A stretch of 64,000 nucleotides of DNA from Palsa-948 sp964481195 (GTDB lineage Bacteria > Bacteroidota > Bacteroidia > Palsa-948), in contig CAYZTB010000006.1 in NCBI GenBank assembly GCA_964481195.1, positions 26,277-90,276 on the forward strand, in the 5' to 3' direction. Both the position numbers and the translations under genes were made by a program. Below the pieces are notes generated by a model. That model did not search any database. It saw nothing but the letters and a program-made list of their open reading frames with translations, and had not been told where the DNA came from. Below are positions 36,802 through 45,219 of the stretch, piece after piece (position 1 is the first letter of the stretch; each line of letters opens with the position of its first letter).

Positions 36802-37524
36802 ATGATATTAAGAACAGATAATTTAATTAAGAAATACAAGTCTCGCATTGTAGTAAATAAAGTTTCTGTTGAAGTGAAACAAGGTGAGATTGTTGGTTTG
36901 CTTGGTCCAAATGGAGCAGGGAAGACCACTACTTTTTACATGACTGTTGGATTGATAAAACCAAATGAAGGTTCTATTTTTTTAGAAGATAAAGACATAA
37001 CTGCTGAGCCCATGTATAAGCGCGCTCAATTAGGAATTGGTTATTTACCACAAGAAGCTTCGGTATTTAGAAAACTTTCTGTTGAAGATAACATCAAAGC
37101 AATCCTTGAAATGACAAAGTTGAATAAGCAAGAACAAAGTGCAAAATTGGAAAGTTTACTTGATGAGTTTGGGCTAAATAAAATTAGAAAGAGCAATGGC
37201 GATGTTCTTTCGGGTGGAGAGAGAAGAAGAACAGAAATTGCTCGTTGTTTAGCAACCGACCCGGGTTTTATTTTGTTAGACGAACCTTTTGCTGGGATCG
37301 ATCCAATTGCGGTTGAGGATATTCAGCAAATAATTCGCAAGCTAAAAGAAAAAAATATTGGAATTCTAATAACGGATCATAACGTTCACGAAACGCTCAC
37401 TATTACTGATCGCGCTTATTTACTTTTTGAAGGCAGTATTCTTAAATCAGGAACTGCTCAGGAACTTGCTGATGATGAGCAAGTTAGAAAGGTGTATTTA
37501 GGTAAGAATTTTGAGTTGAGGTAA
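36802..37524 (+). CDS. lptB: LPS export ABC transporter ATP-binding protein LptB
   Basis: A 240-residue ABC ATPase. Walker A GPNGAGKTT at 35-43, Q-loop PQEASVFRKLSVEDN, signature LSGGERRRTEIAR, Walker B FILLDEPFAGIDP and switch His in ITDHNVHETL are all intact. LptB energises LptFG extraction of lipopolysaccharide. The YLPQEASVFRKLS and ITDHNV wording is diagnostic for LptB against other ABC ATPases. It ends directly against the stop of mutS (no intervening base). Confidence 0.95.
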   Translation: MILRTDNLIKKYKSRIVVNKVSVEVKQGEIVGLLGPNGAGKTTTFYMTVGLIKPNEGSIFLEDKDITAEPMYKRAQLGIGYLPQEASVFRKLSVEDNIKAILEMTKLNKQEQSAKLESLLDEFGLNKIRKSNGDVLSGGERRRTEIARCLATDPGFILLDEPFAGIDPIAVEDIQQIIRKLKEKNIGILITDHNVHETLTITDRAYLLFEGSILKSGTAQELADDEQVRKVYLGKNFELR

Positions 37525-40209
37525 TTAACCTCCAATCAGTTTTTTAATCTCATTCAATTTCATTAACGCCTCAACTGGGGTAAGGGTATTAATGTCCGTT
37601 TTAAGAATATCATCTTTTATCTGAGATAATACAGGGTCGTCTAATTGGAAGAAGGAGAGCTGCATTGCTCCCTCTGACTCCCCCAAAGGGGGAGAGCTTG
37701 AGCGAGTAGCTTGGCTTCCACTCGCTACTTTTGTTTGTTTTTGTAAGGGTTGTGATTGGTTTTTGTTTTCCAACGTTGCCAATATTTCATTTGCTCTGTC
37801 AACTACTTTTTTTGGAACTCCTGCCATTTTAGCAACATGAATTCCAAAGCTGTGTTCGCTGCCACCTGGAACCAACTTGCGCATAAAAATTATTTTATTG
37901 TCAATTTCTTTTACGGACACATTAAAATTTTTAATGCGAGGCATCGTGTTTTCCATTTCATTCAGCTCGTGATAATGGGTAGCAAAAAGTGTTTTGGGCT
38001 TAGTAGGACTATTATGCAAGTACTCGGCAATGGCCCAAGCAATAGAAATGCCATCGTAGGTACTGGTGCCTCTTCCAATTTCATCCAATAGAATAAGACT
38101 TCTATCCGATAAATTATTCAAAATGCTGGCAGTCTCATTCATTTCTACCATAAAAGTAGATTCGCCATGAGATATATTATCGGATGCGCCTACGCGCGTA
38201 AAAATTTTATCTACCAACCCAATTTCTGCCTGTTGTGCCGGTACAAAGCCTCCTATTTGTGCCATAATAGTTATTAAGGCCGTTTGTCGTAGCAAGGCAG
38301 ATTTACCTGACATGTTAGGTCCGGTTATCATGATAATCTGTTGCTTTTCGTTGTCAAGATAAACATCGTTGGTTATATATTCAATACCTATTGGCAATTG
38401 CTTTTCAATAACAGGATGCCTGCCGTTTTTAATATCTAGTATTTTGCTTTCGTTAATATGTGGTCGTACATAATTATTTTTACTTGCAGTTTGCGCAAAG
38501 GACAACAAGCAATCCAGTCTTGCAATTAGACTTGCATTTAACTGAATAGGAGGGATGTAGTCTGTTAAAGATAATACGAGGTCGTTGAAGAGCTTTGCCT
38601 CAAGTGTTTGTATTTTGCCTTCTGCGCCTAATATTTTTTCTTCGTATTGTTTTAACTCCTCGGTTATATAACGTTCGCAGTTAGATAGTGTTTGTTTTCG
38701 AATCCAATCTGTTGGAGCTTTGTCCTTATGTGAATTAGTAACTTCCAAATAATAGCCAAATACATTATTAAAGCTTACTTTCAAGGAACCTATTCCTGTA
38801 CGTTCACTTTCTCTATGCTGAATTTCAAGTAAATAGTTTTTTCCAGAAGCCATTATTTTTCTAAGCTCATCTAGTTCTGTGTTTACTCCTTCGGCAATCA
38901 CAGTTCCCTTGTGAAGCATGGGAGGTGGGTCGGGAACAATTTCTTTTTCGATGCGAGCGCGAATGAGAAGGCAGGGATTTAATTGCTCGCTGATCTTTTT
39001 TAAGGCAGTATTCTTATCTGGTGCAGACTGGCACAGCAACTTAATTTCTTCTACAGCACTTAGTCCTCTTTTTAAATGTGCTACTTCTCTTGGTGATACG
39101 CGTCCAGTAGCTACTTTAGATATTAATCGTTCCAAGTCTCCAACTAACTGGACTTTCTCGCCAATCTTTTCAGCAAGCGAAGTGTTTTTTAAGAAAAGGT
39201 CAACAGTGTTTAGCCTCTCTTCAATAGGGGCTTTATCTTTTAAAGGCATCGCTAGCCATCGCTTCATCATCCTGGAGCCCATGGGAGAGATGGTGTTGTC
39301 AATAATATCGATAAGTGTTTTAGCATTTTCGTTGGGCGACCAGAATAGCTCTAGGTTGCGTATAGTGAACTTATCTAACCATACGTAATGATCTTCTTCA
39401 ATTCTAGATATAGATTGAATATGCTGCACTCTGTCATGCTGTGTAGCAGCTAAGTAATGCAAGGCTGCGCCAGCCGATATGATGCCGAGGTTTAAGTTGT
39501 CAATCCCAAAACCTTTTAAAGAATTGGTGTCAAATTGTTTAAGTAGTACTTCGTTAGAAAAGTCTGCTTTAAATATCCATTCGTCTAATCCGTAAGAGTA
39601 AAATTTGTCACCAAAATGGTCTATGAATTGATTCTTCTTATTTTTCTGAAAAAGTATTTCGCTGGGTTTGAAATTTTGTAAGAGTTTATCTATATATTCG
39701 ATAGTGCCTTCGGCAACAAAAAACTCCCCCGTTGAAATGTCAAGGAATGACACACCGGCATTTTTATTATCAAAATGAACAGCAGCTAGGAAGTTATTTG
39801 CTTTATGATCTAGAATTTTATCATTGTATGAAACTCCGGGTGTAACTAACTCTGTAACTCCGCGTTTTACAATTGTTTTAGTGAGCTTTGGATCTTCCAA
39901 TTGATCGCAAATAGCTACGCGGTGTCCACCTCTAACAAGCTTTGGTAGATAAGTGTCCAGCGAATGATATGGGAACCCAGCAAGCTCAATATCCGAAGCT
40001 GCTCCGTTCTTGCGTTTTGTTAATGTTATGCCAAGTGTAGAAGCTGTTTTAATAGCATCTTCTCCAAAGGTTTCATAAAAATCGCCTATCCTGAACAGAA
40101 GAAGTGCGTCAGGATATTTAGCTTTTATAGCAGTATACTGTCGCATTAAAGGAGTTTCAGAGTCGGACTCACTTTTTGCTTTGGAGGGCTTGTTTTTTAT
40201 AACAGTCAT
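37525..40209 (-). CDS. mutS: DNA mismatch repair protein MutS
   Basis: An 894-residue mismatch sensor. Seen: N-terminal mismatch-binding PLMRQYTAIKAKYPDALLLFRIGDFYETFGEDA (short form: GDFYETFG), Walker A GPNMSGKSALLRQ (about 625-632), DEIGRGTSTYDG, and FATHYHELNEM. The C-terminal tail for dimerisation ends the protein. Between the ATPase and tail, a linker ATRSSSPPLGESEGAMQ is encoded by a palindromic GC-rich element (37667-37697) that looks inserted in frame. No mutL in the window. Confidence 0.97.
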   Translation of the reverse strand: MTVIKNKPSKAKSESDSETPLMRQYTAIKAKYPDALLLFRIGDFYETFGEDAIKTASTLGITLTKRKNGAASDIELAGFPYHSLDTYLPKLVRGGHRVAICDQLEDPKLTKTIVKRGVTELVTPGVSYNDKILDHKANNFLAAVHFDNKNAGVSFLDISTGEFFVAEGTIEYIDKLLQNFKPSEILFQKNKKNQFIDHFGDKFYSYGLDEWIFKADFSNEVLLKQFDTNSLKGFGIDNLNLGIISAGAALHYLAATQHDRVQHIQSISRIEEDHYVWLDKFTIRNLELFWSPNENAKTLIDIIDNTISPMGSRMMKRWLAMPLKDKAPIEERLNTVDLFLKNTSLAEKIGEKVQLVGDLERLISKVATGRVSPREVAHLKRGLSAVEEIKLLCQSAPDKNTALKKISEQLNPCLLIRARIEKEIVPDPPPMLHKGTVIAEGVNTELDELRKIMASGKNYLLEIQHRESERTGIGSLKVSFNNVFGYYLEVTNSHKDKAPTDWIRKQTLSNCERYITEELKQYEEKILGAEGKIQTLEAKLFNDLVLSLTDYIPPIQLNASLIARLDCLLSFAQTASKNNYVRPHINESKILDIKNGRHPVIEKQLPIGIEYITNDVYLDNEKQQIIMITGPNMSGKSALLRQTALITIMAQIGGFVPAQQAEIGLVDKIFTRVGASDNISHGESTFMVEMNETASILNNLSDRSLILLDEIGRGTSTYDGISIAWAIAEYLHNSPTKPKTLFATHYHELNEMENTMPRIKNFNVSVKEIDNKIIFMRKLVPGGSEHSFGIHVAKMAGVPKKVVDRANEILATLENKNQSQPLQKQTKVASGSQATRSSSPPLGESEGAMQLSFFQLDDPVLSQIKDDILKTDINTLTPVEALMKLNEIKKLIGG
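37667..37697. repeat. REP-like GC-rich palindrome inside mutS
   Basis: The plus strand reads CTCCCCC-AAA-GGGGGAG (37678-37694), a perfect 7-bp stem with a 3-nt loop, flanked by CTCCCTCTGA and AGC. It is far more GC-rich than its surroundings. A second short inverted repeat, AGCGAGT...ACTCGCT, follows at about 37701-37726. Similar CTCCCCCAAAGGGGGAG words recur between genes in Bacteroidota genomes, as recalled. Confidence 0.6.
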
Positions 40210-40319
40210 CAGGTTACTAATATACTAATGAATGACGAAAAGGTGAATGGTATTTGGTTGCAGATTTCATTTTTTGTAAACATCATATTTGTATCTTGGC
40301 TTTTATTATAAATATATTT

Positions 40320-40853
40320 ATGCGAAAATTAAAAAATGATGAGTTGAGTAGACTATCCCTTTATGAATTTCAAAAAAGCAAGAAATTGCCTATTATTATT
40401 GTATTAGATAATGTTAGAAGTGCTTATAATGTAGGTTCTATATTTCGAACTGCTGATGGGTTTCCTGTAGAAGCTATTCACTTATGTGGTATCACCGGAT
40501 ATCCTCCGCATAAAGAAATCCTTAAAACTGCTTTGGGCGCAACAGATACTGTAACATGGAGCTATTTTAAAACCACTTTGGAGTCTGTTTTAGAGCTAAA
40601 AAATTCTGGTTATAAAGTTTTTGCTGTTGAGCAAGCAGAAGGTAGTATGATACTAGATAATATGCCTAGCACTTTATTAAATGGTGATAAAATTGCTTTG
40701 GTGTTTGGACACGAAGTTAATGGTGTACAGCAAGAGGTAATTGATTTATGTGATGGCTGTATTGAAATACCTCAGGGGGGCACTAAACATTCTTTAAATA
40801 TTTCGGTTAGTGCAGGAGTAGTACTCTGGGAGTTTTTTAGAAAACCTCGTTAA
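40320..40853 (+). CDS. TrmH/SpoU family RNA 2'-O-methyltransferase
   Basis: About 177 residues from ATG 40320 (MRKLKNDELSRLS). A possible TTG start at 40254 was rejected because a promoter-like TTTTTG (40271-40276) and TATCTTGG (40292-40299) lie within that stretch. Seen: SpoU motif 1 LDNVRSAYNVGSIFRTADGF, motif 2 IALVFGHEVNGVQQEVIDLCD, and motif 3 IPQGGTKHSLNISVSAGVVLWE. The SAM-binding knotted fold methylates tRNA or rRNA ribose; the target position is not predictable. Confidence 0.92.
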   Translation: MRKLKNDELSRLSLYEFQKSKKLPIIIVLDNVRSAYNVGSIFRTADGFPVEAIHLCGITGYPPHKEILKTALGATDTVTWSYFKTTLESVLELKNSGYKVFAVEQAEGSMILDNMPSTLLNGDKIALVFGHEVNGVQQEVIDLCDGCIEIPQGGTKHSLNISVSAGVVLWEFFRKPR

Positions 40854-40876
40854 AATCTAATTTTGTTACAATAAAA

Positions 40877-40902
40877 AAACCCGTACAAAAATGTACGGGT
40901 TT
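40877..40902. terminator. Bidirectional intrinsic terminator
   Basis: An 11-bp perfect stem AAACCCGTACA / TGTACGGGTTT with a 4-nt loop lies in the 72-bp gap between the convergent methyltransferase and lipoprotein genes. A-rich DNA on the left (40873-40879) and T-rich DNA on the right (40900-40917) give a U-run in either direction. Confidence 0.85.
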
Positions 40903-40925
40903 AGTAAGTTTTTTATTTGAATTAA

Positions 40926-42671
40926 TTATCCAACTAATCCTTTGAAATCAGCATTGTCTCTGAATTTAAAGAATTCTAAATCTTCTTTTGCTTTGCTCTT
41001 GAAAGAAGCATCTTTGCTGATTGCAATCTTTAAATTATTATTTAACATAGTAGCGTCATCTTTTCTAGCTCCAACAATAGCTTTCAAGTAGTAAGAAAGA
41101 GCGTCTTCTTTTTCAGGACTTGCATCAATTGTTGTTAGTGCGCCATCTCCATTACCTGCAAGAACTTTTGCCAATGCAGCGTTGAATGAATTTTCAGATC
41201 CGTAGTTTGTAACAGCATCAGGGTACTTACCATCACGAATATTGATGTTACCTTTGTTATGGCTAACTTCTGCGCTTGAACCAGCTTTGTCGTAAAACTC
41301 CATAGCTGCTTTTCTATCTCCTTTCCAATTTACTAATATACCAAGGTTGTTCATTACCTCAGGAGCTGGTGATAAACCTTTTGCTTTATCTAAAGCAGTT
41401 TGAGCTTCTGATGGTTTGTTTAATAGGATATTAGCATAACCAATTCCGTTAGAACATCTCCAATCTGTAGCACCATATAAGCGATCTGCGTTTTTGTAAA
41501 TATTAAGTTTAGTATTTACATCATTTGTAAGTGTAGCAGCATATAAAATCTCATCGTTAGCTAAGCTATCTGGGTATGTACCGGCTAACTTAGAAATTTC
41601 AGCATCTGGTCTGCTAAGTTGCTCGCAATTCCATGTAGTAACACTTCTGCGTAATTTAGGAAGAATTGTTTCAGCTACTTCTTTATACGTAGCAGATAGA
41701 TTTTTTATTTCCGATTCACGTTTTACACCATCAGGATACATTTCAAGAACACGTAGAATTAGTTCTTTGTCTTTTATGCTAGAAACTTGCATAAGCTTTT
41801 TAAAGCCATCCCAATCTTCCGCAGTTGTAGCGGTAGTATAAAACGTAGTAACTTCAGCACCAGGGATTAATTGATTTTTATCTTTTTGCTTATTTTTAGC
41901 CATGCTTGAAAAATAATTAACCGAGTTTTTAGCTCTGTTAGTAGCAAGGTCTTCATTCAAGGATAACTCTCCATCTGGCGAAGCATACGCAGAGATGCTT
42001 GCACTCTTAAATTGAAATCTTTTAGCTATGCGCTTTTCTTCAAAGAATTTTTTAGAAGCCTTCATGCTTTCGTTACTAGCTTCAGAAGGACGTACGTTTG
42101 ATGTGTTTACTAAAAAGAATATTTCTGAAACTTGAGTAACAGGGTATGACTTTTTAAAGTTATGATCACCTACTAGAGGCTTCTCATCATTCTTAACTAA
42201 TAGAGGAGTAATGATAGTACCATCCGCAATTTTTTTATCTGGGAAGTCTTTAGTTTTGCTACCTTTTTTTCCTTGAATTTTTAGAACAAGTTCGCAGTTC
42301 TTCATTTCAGGAATATAGGCGGTTTTGTCAGAATAAGAAAAATTTCCACCTTCTTTAAAAACTACCACTTTGCCACTTCCAACTTTTACTTTTTCTCCTT
42401 GTACTTCAACTGGCTTAAGGGCTTTTTCGCCTCCATTATACTTTAATACAGGGGTAATTGTAATTGAAACTTTTTTAGCAAAATATTTAGGATCATACTT
42501 GCCGCTAACATTAGCAACAACGGTATCGCCATGCATTTCAAGTGGACTAGGCTTAACTTCATATTTAACCATCTTGTCATACTTTTTCATCATAGATCCC
42601 AGGCCAGCACACGAAGAAAGGCCTGCTACGGCTAGGAGTGATAAAGCAACATTTTGGATTTGATTTTTCAT
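40926..42671 (-). CDS. OmpA/TPR lipoprotein
   Basis: A 581-residue lipoprotein: signal ending LSSC with Cys21, a beta-rich N-terminal part (about 35-190), an OmpA-like alpha/beta segment (about 215-260; SASISAYASPDGELSLNEDLATNRA), and TPR-like repeats to the end (ATDWRCSNGIGYANILLNKP, VMNNLGILVNWKGDRKAAMEFYDKAG). It may bridge peptidoglycan and outer membrane; its function is not established. It has its own good promoter and terminates at the hairpin 40877-40902, so it is likely monocistronic and strongly expressed. Confidence 0.8.
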   Translation of the reverse strand: MKNQIQNVALSLLAVAGLSSCAGLGSMMKKYDKMVKYEVKPSPLEMHGDTVVANVSGKYDPKYFAKKVSITITPVLKYNGGEKALKPVEVQGEKVKVGSGKVVVFKEGGNFSYSDKTAYIPEMKNCELVLKIQGKKGSKTKDFPDKKIADGTIITPLLVKNDEKPLVGDHNFKKSYPVTQVSEIFFLVNTSNVRPSEASNESMKASKKFFEEKRIAKRFQFKSASISAYASPDGELSLNEDLATNRAKNSVNYFSSMAKNKQKDKNQLIPGAEVTTFYTTATTAEDWDGFKKLMQVSSIKDKELILRVLEMYPDGVKRESEIKNLSATYKEVAETILPKLRRSVTTWNCEQLSRPDAEISKLAGTYPDSLANDEILYAATLTNDVNTKLNIYKNADRLYGATDWRCSNGIGYANILLNKPSEAQTALDKAKGLSPAPEVMNNLGILVNWKGDRKAAMEFYDKAGSSAEVSHNKGNINIRDGKYPDAVTNYGSENSFNAALAKVLAGNGDGALTTIDASPEKEDALSYYLKAIVGARKDDATMLNNNLKIAISKDASFKSKAKEDLEFFKFRDNADFKGLVG

Positions 42672-42727
42672 ATTTAATTAATTAAAGGGTTTTGTTTCAG
42701 GGGATTGATTTCTGTTTTGAATTGATG

Positions 42728-42756
42728 CAAAAGTAATTATTTTTTGCATAATCCAA
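42728..42756 (-). promoter_or_regulatory. Bacteroidota-type promoter of the OmpA/TPR lipoprotein
   Basis: On the minus strand TTG (42756-42754), 18 nt, TACTTTTG (42735-42728) matches TTTG-N19-TAnnTTTG. The ATG is about 57 bp downstream, leaving a normal 5' leader. Confidence 0.6.
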
Positions 42757-42838
42757 CTTTATTTATCACTTTCTAGTGTAAATAAAATCATCAAAATATT
42801 ATTAAAAACGAACAAGTTGTTTAAATATATGCTAAAAT

Positions 42839-43327
42839 TCATTGTTCTGGCAAAATGTTAACTTCCAATTCATCTTTACACGCTAATAGCAAGTTTTTGA
42901 TTGATTTTTCAATCGTGGGATGAATGAAATTTTCTGCTATTTGAGCAAGTGGGATTAATGCGAATTTTCGTTCGTGTAAAAATGGGTGAGGTACAGTTAG
43001 AGATTCGGAATTTAGAATTTCAGAGTTAAAAAAGAGAATGTCAATATCTATTGTTCGCGAGTCCCATTTTTTGGTTCTTGTTCTCCCGAGTTTCTTTTCT
43101 ATGTTCAATATTTTTGCTAATAGAGTTTCGGCATTTAATAACGTATCCAATTCTATAACTTGATTTAAAAAATTAGCTTGATCTTTTTTTCCCCAAGGTG
43201 CTGTACTATAAATGGATGAGGTATTTAATATTTCGCCAGTTTCTGCTAGTAGGTAGTTTTTTGCCTGATCTAAGAAAAGTTTCCGATCTCCTTTGTTGCT
43301 TCCTAAGAGTAAGTATGCCTTATTCAT
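42839..43327 (-). CDS. folK: 2-amino-4-hydroxy-6-hydroxymethyldihydropteridine pyrophosphokinase
   Basis: A 162-residue HPPK of folate synthesis, transferring pyrophosphate from ATP to hydroxymethyl-dihydropterin. Seen: LLGSNKGDRKLFLDQA at the N-terminus, STAPWGKKDQANFLNQV, and the signature RTIDIDILFF followed by VPHPFLHERKFALIPLAQI. Length is normal and it is not fused to folB or folP. It diverges from sppA. Confidence 0.95.
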   Translation of the reverse strand: MNKAYLLLGSNKGDRKLFLDQAKNYLLAETGEILNTSSIYSTAPWGKKDQANFLNQVIELDTLLNAETLLAKILNIEKKLGRTRTKKWDSRTIDIDILFFNSEILNSESLTVPHPFLHERKFALIPLAQIAENFIHPTIEKSIKNLLLACKDELEVNILPEQ

Positions 43328-43393
43328 ATTTATTAGGTAAAAATACTAAATTGAGTTTCTGATATAGTATAAATATTTGTTTGCTTTTTTCTG

Positions 43394-43401
43394 TAAGTTT
43401 G
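43394..43401 (+). promoter_or_regulatory. Candidate -7 element for sppA
   Basis: TAAGTTTG matches TAnnTTTG 33 bp before the sppA ATG. TTTG words at 43376 and 43380 are closer than the usual spacing, so the upstream half is doubtful. Confidence 0.35.
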
Positions 43402-43434
43402 CTACAAATAATATTCATCTAATAATTAAATCAA

Positions 43435-45219
43435 ATGAAATCATTTTGGGGATCTTTTTTAGGAACTTTGGTTGGTGTTTTTGTTACCACCATTTTTATT
43501 TTTCTTATAGTAATTGGAGTTATAGCATCCTCCGTTTCTAGCATATCAGAAAAAAAAGATAAAACTATTAAGGTAAAAGAGAACTCAGTGTTGCATGTGA
43601 AATTTGGAGGCGAAATTCCTGAACGATCTTCGAATAATCCTTTTTCGAATTTTTCTTTTGCTGGTAATTTTGAAAAAACGCCTATTGGCTTGAATGATAT
43701 TATTTCAAATATTGAAAAAGCCAAAAACGATGATCATATAAAAGGTATTTACTTGGATATTTCTTCAATCCCTGCCGGCATAGCTACATTAGAAGAAATC
43801 AGAAATGCACTTTTGGATTTTAAATTGTCTAAAAAATTTATTGTTTCTTATAGCGAAGGTTACGCTCAGGGCGCGTATTATTTAGCTACTGTTTCTGATA
43901 AAATATATTTAAATCCGGAAGGCTCTGTTGATTTTAAAGGGTTAAGCAGAGAGGTGATGTTTTTTAAGAACATGCTTAGTAAGCTGGATATTGAAATGCA
44001 GATTTTTAGACATGGAAAATTTAAAAGTGCTACAGAACCTTTCTTTTTAGAAAAGATGAGTAATGAAAGTAGGGAGCAAACCAGTACTTATGTTAATGGA
44101 GTTTGGGATTATATTTTAGAAGGCATCTCTAGGCAAAGGGGCATCTCTGTTGATGAGTTAAATAACTATGCTGATAAAATGCTTATTACTGACGCTGAGA
44201 GCTCACTTCAATATAAATTAGTGGATCAAATAGTATATAAAGATGAGATGTTGGATATTCTTAAAGATTTGACAGAAGCTAAATCTGCCGAAAAAATTAA
44301 TTATGTGGACATGCACAAGTATAAACATGCGCCAAATAAAAATGAATCTAAATTTTCTAAAACAAAAATTGCAGTGGTATATGCATCAGGAAGTATTGAG
44401 AGTGGGGAAGGGGATGAGCAAACCATAGGTTCCGAAGGCATTTCTAAAGCAATTCGTTCTGCACGATTAGACAGTAATGTAAAGGCGCTTGTGTTGAGAG
44501 TTAATTCGCCAGGTGGAAGTGCGCTTGCTTCGGATGTAATTTGGAGAGAAATGGTGTTGTGTAAAAAAGTTAAACCTGTGGTAGTTTCTATGGGAGATGT
44601 TGCTGCTTCGGGTGGATATTATATTGCTTGTGCAGCAGATGCTGTGTTTGCTCATCAAAATACTATTACAGGATCAATCGGTGTGTTTGGTGTTTTCCCA
44701 AACATGCAAAAGCTATTTGAAAATAAATTAGGCATCACAGTTGATACTGTAAATACTAACAAGCATTCAGATATAATGTCAATATATCGACCTGTTGCAA
44801 AAGAAGAAGGCGAGGTTATTCAAAAATGGATTGAGAATGTGTACCAAGGTTTTATTGGAAAAGTTGCAGCAGGAAGAGGTATGTCTGTTGCAGCAATAGA
44901 TAGTATTGGACAAGGAAGAGTTTGGTGTGGTTTAGACGCTAAAAAAATCGGTCTGGTAGATGAGTTTGGTGGGCTAAAAGATGCTATTGCTCTTGCAGCT
45001 AAAAAAGCAAATATTCAAGATTATAATTTGTTGGAATTGCCAGTCCAAAAAGATCCTTTAGAGAAATTGATGAATAATCTTTTCGACCAAGAATCGGTTG
45101 TGGAGAGCAAGCTTAAGAAAGAGTTTGGTGCATCATACGACAATTACCAACGACTAAGAAATACAATGAAGTATAAAGGGGTGCAAATGAGATTGCCTTA
45201 CGATGTAGTAATCTATTGA
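43435..45219 (+). CDS. sppA: Signal peptide peptidase SppA (long form)
   Basis: A 594-residue membrane-anchored serine protease of the 67-kDa SppA type, which degrades cleaved signal peptides. N-terminal anchor at about 8-32. The two tandem ClpP-like halves supply the dyad: Lys197 in HGKFKSATEPF and Ser392 in GDVAASGGYYIACAAD, both present. NTITGSIGVFG follows. Length matches the tandem-domain form. Its last 7 bp overlap the 3' end of convergent aroA. Confidence 0.94.
   Translation: MKSFWGSFLGTLVGVFVTTIFIFLIVIGVIASSVSSISEKKDKTIKVKENSVLHVKFGGEIPERSSNNPFSNFSFAGNFEKTPIGLNDIISNIEKAKNDDHIKGIYLDISSIPAGIATLEEIRNALLDFKLSKKFIVSYSEGYAQGAYYLATVSDKIYLNPEGSVDFKGLSREVMFFKNMLSKLDIEMQIFRHGKFKSATEPFFLEKMSNESREQTSTYVNGVWDYILEGISRQRGISVDELNNYADKMLITDAESSLQYKLVDQIVYKDEMLDILKDLTEAKSAEKINYVDMHKYKHAPNKNESKFSKTKIAVVYASGSIESGEGDEQTIGSEGISKAIRSARLDSNVKALVLRVNSPGGSALASDVIWREMVLCKKVKPVVVSMGDVAASGGYYIACAADAVFAHQNTITGSIGVFGVFPNMQKLFENKLGITVDTVNTNKHSDIMSIYRPVAKEEGEVIQKWIENVYQGFIGKVAAGRGMSVAAIDSIGQGRVWCGLDAKKIGLVDEFGGLKDAIALAAKKANIQDYNLLELPVQKDPLEKLMNNLFDQESVVESKLKKEFGASYDNYQRLRNTMKYKGVQMRLPYDVVIY

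Noticed and set aside
38918..39388. 156-codon ORF antisense to mutS
   Set aside because: It lies wholly opposite a strongly conserved mutS region and shows no domain, signal peptide or promoter; it is a shadow frame.
40254..40319. TTG-initiated extension of the SpoU methyltransferase
   Set aside because: Hydrophobic residues without family support, and a promoter-like sequence lies within the stretch.
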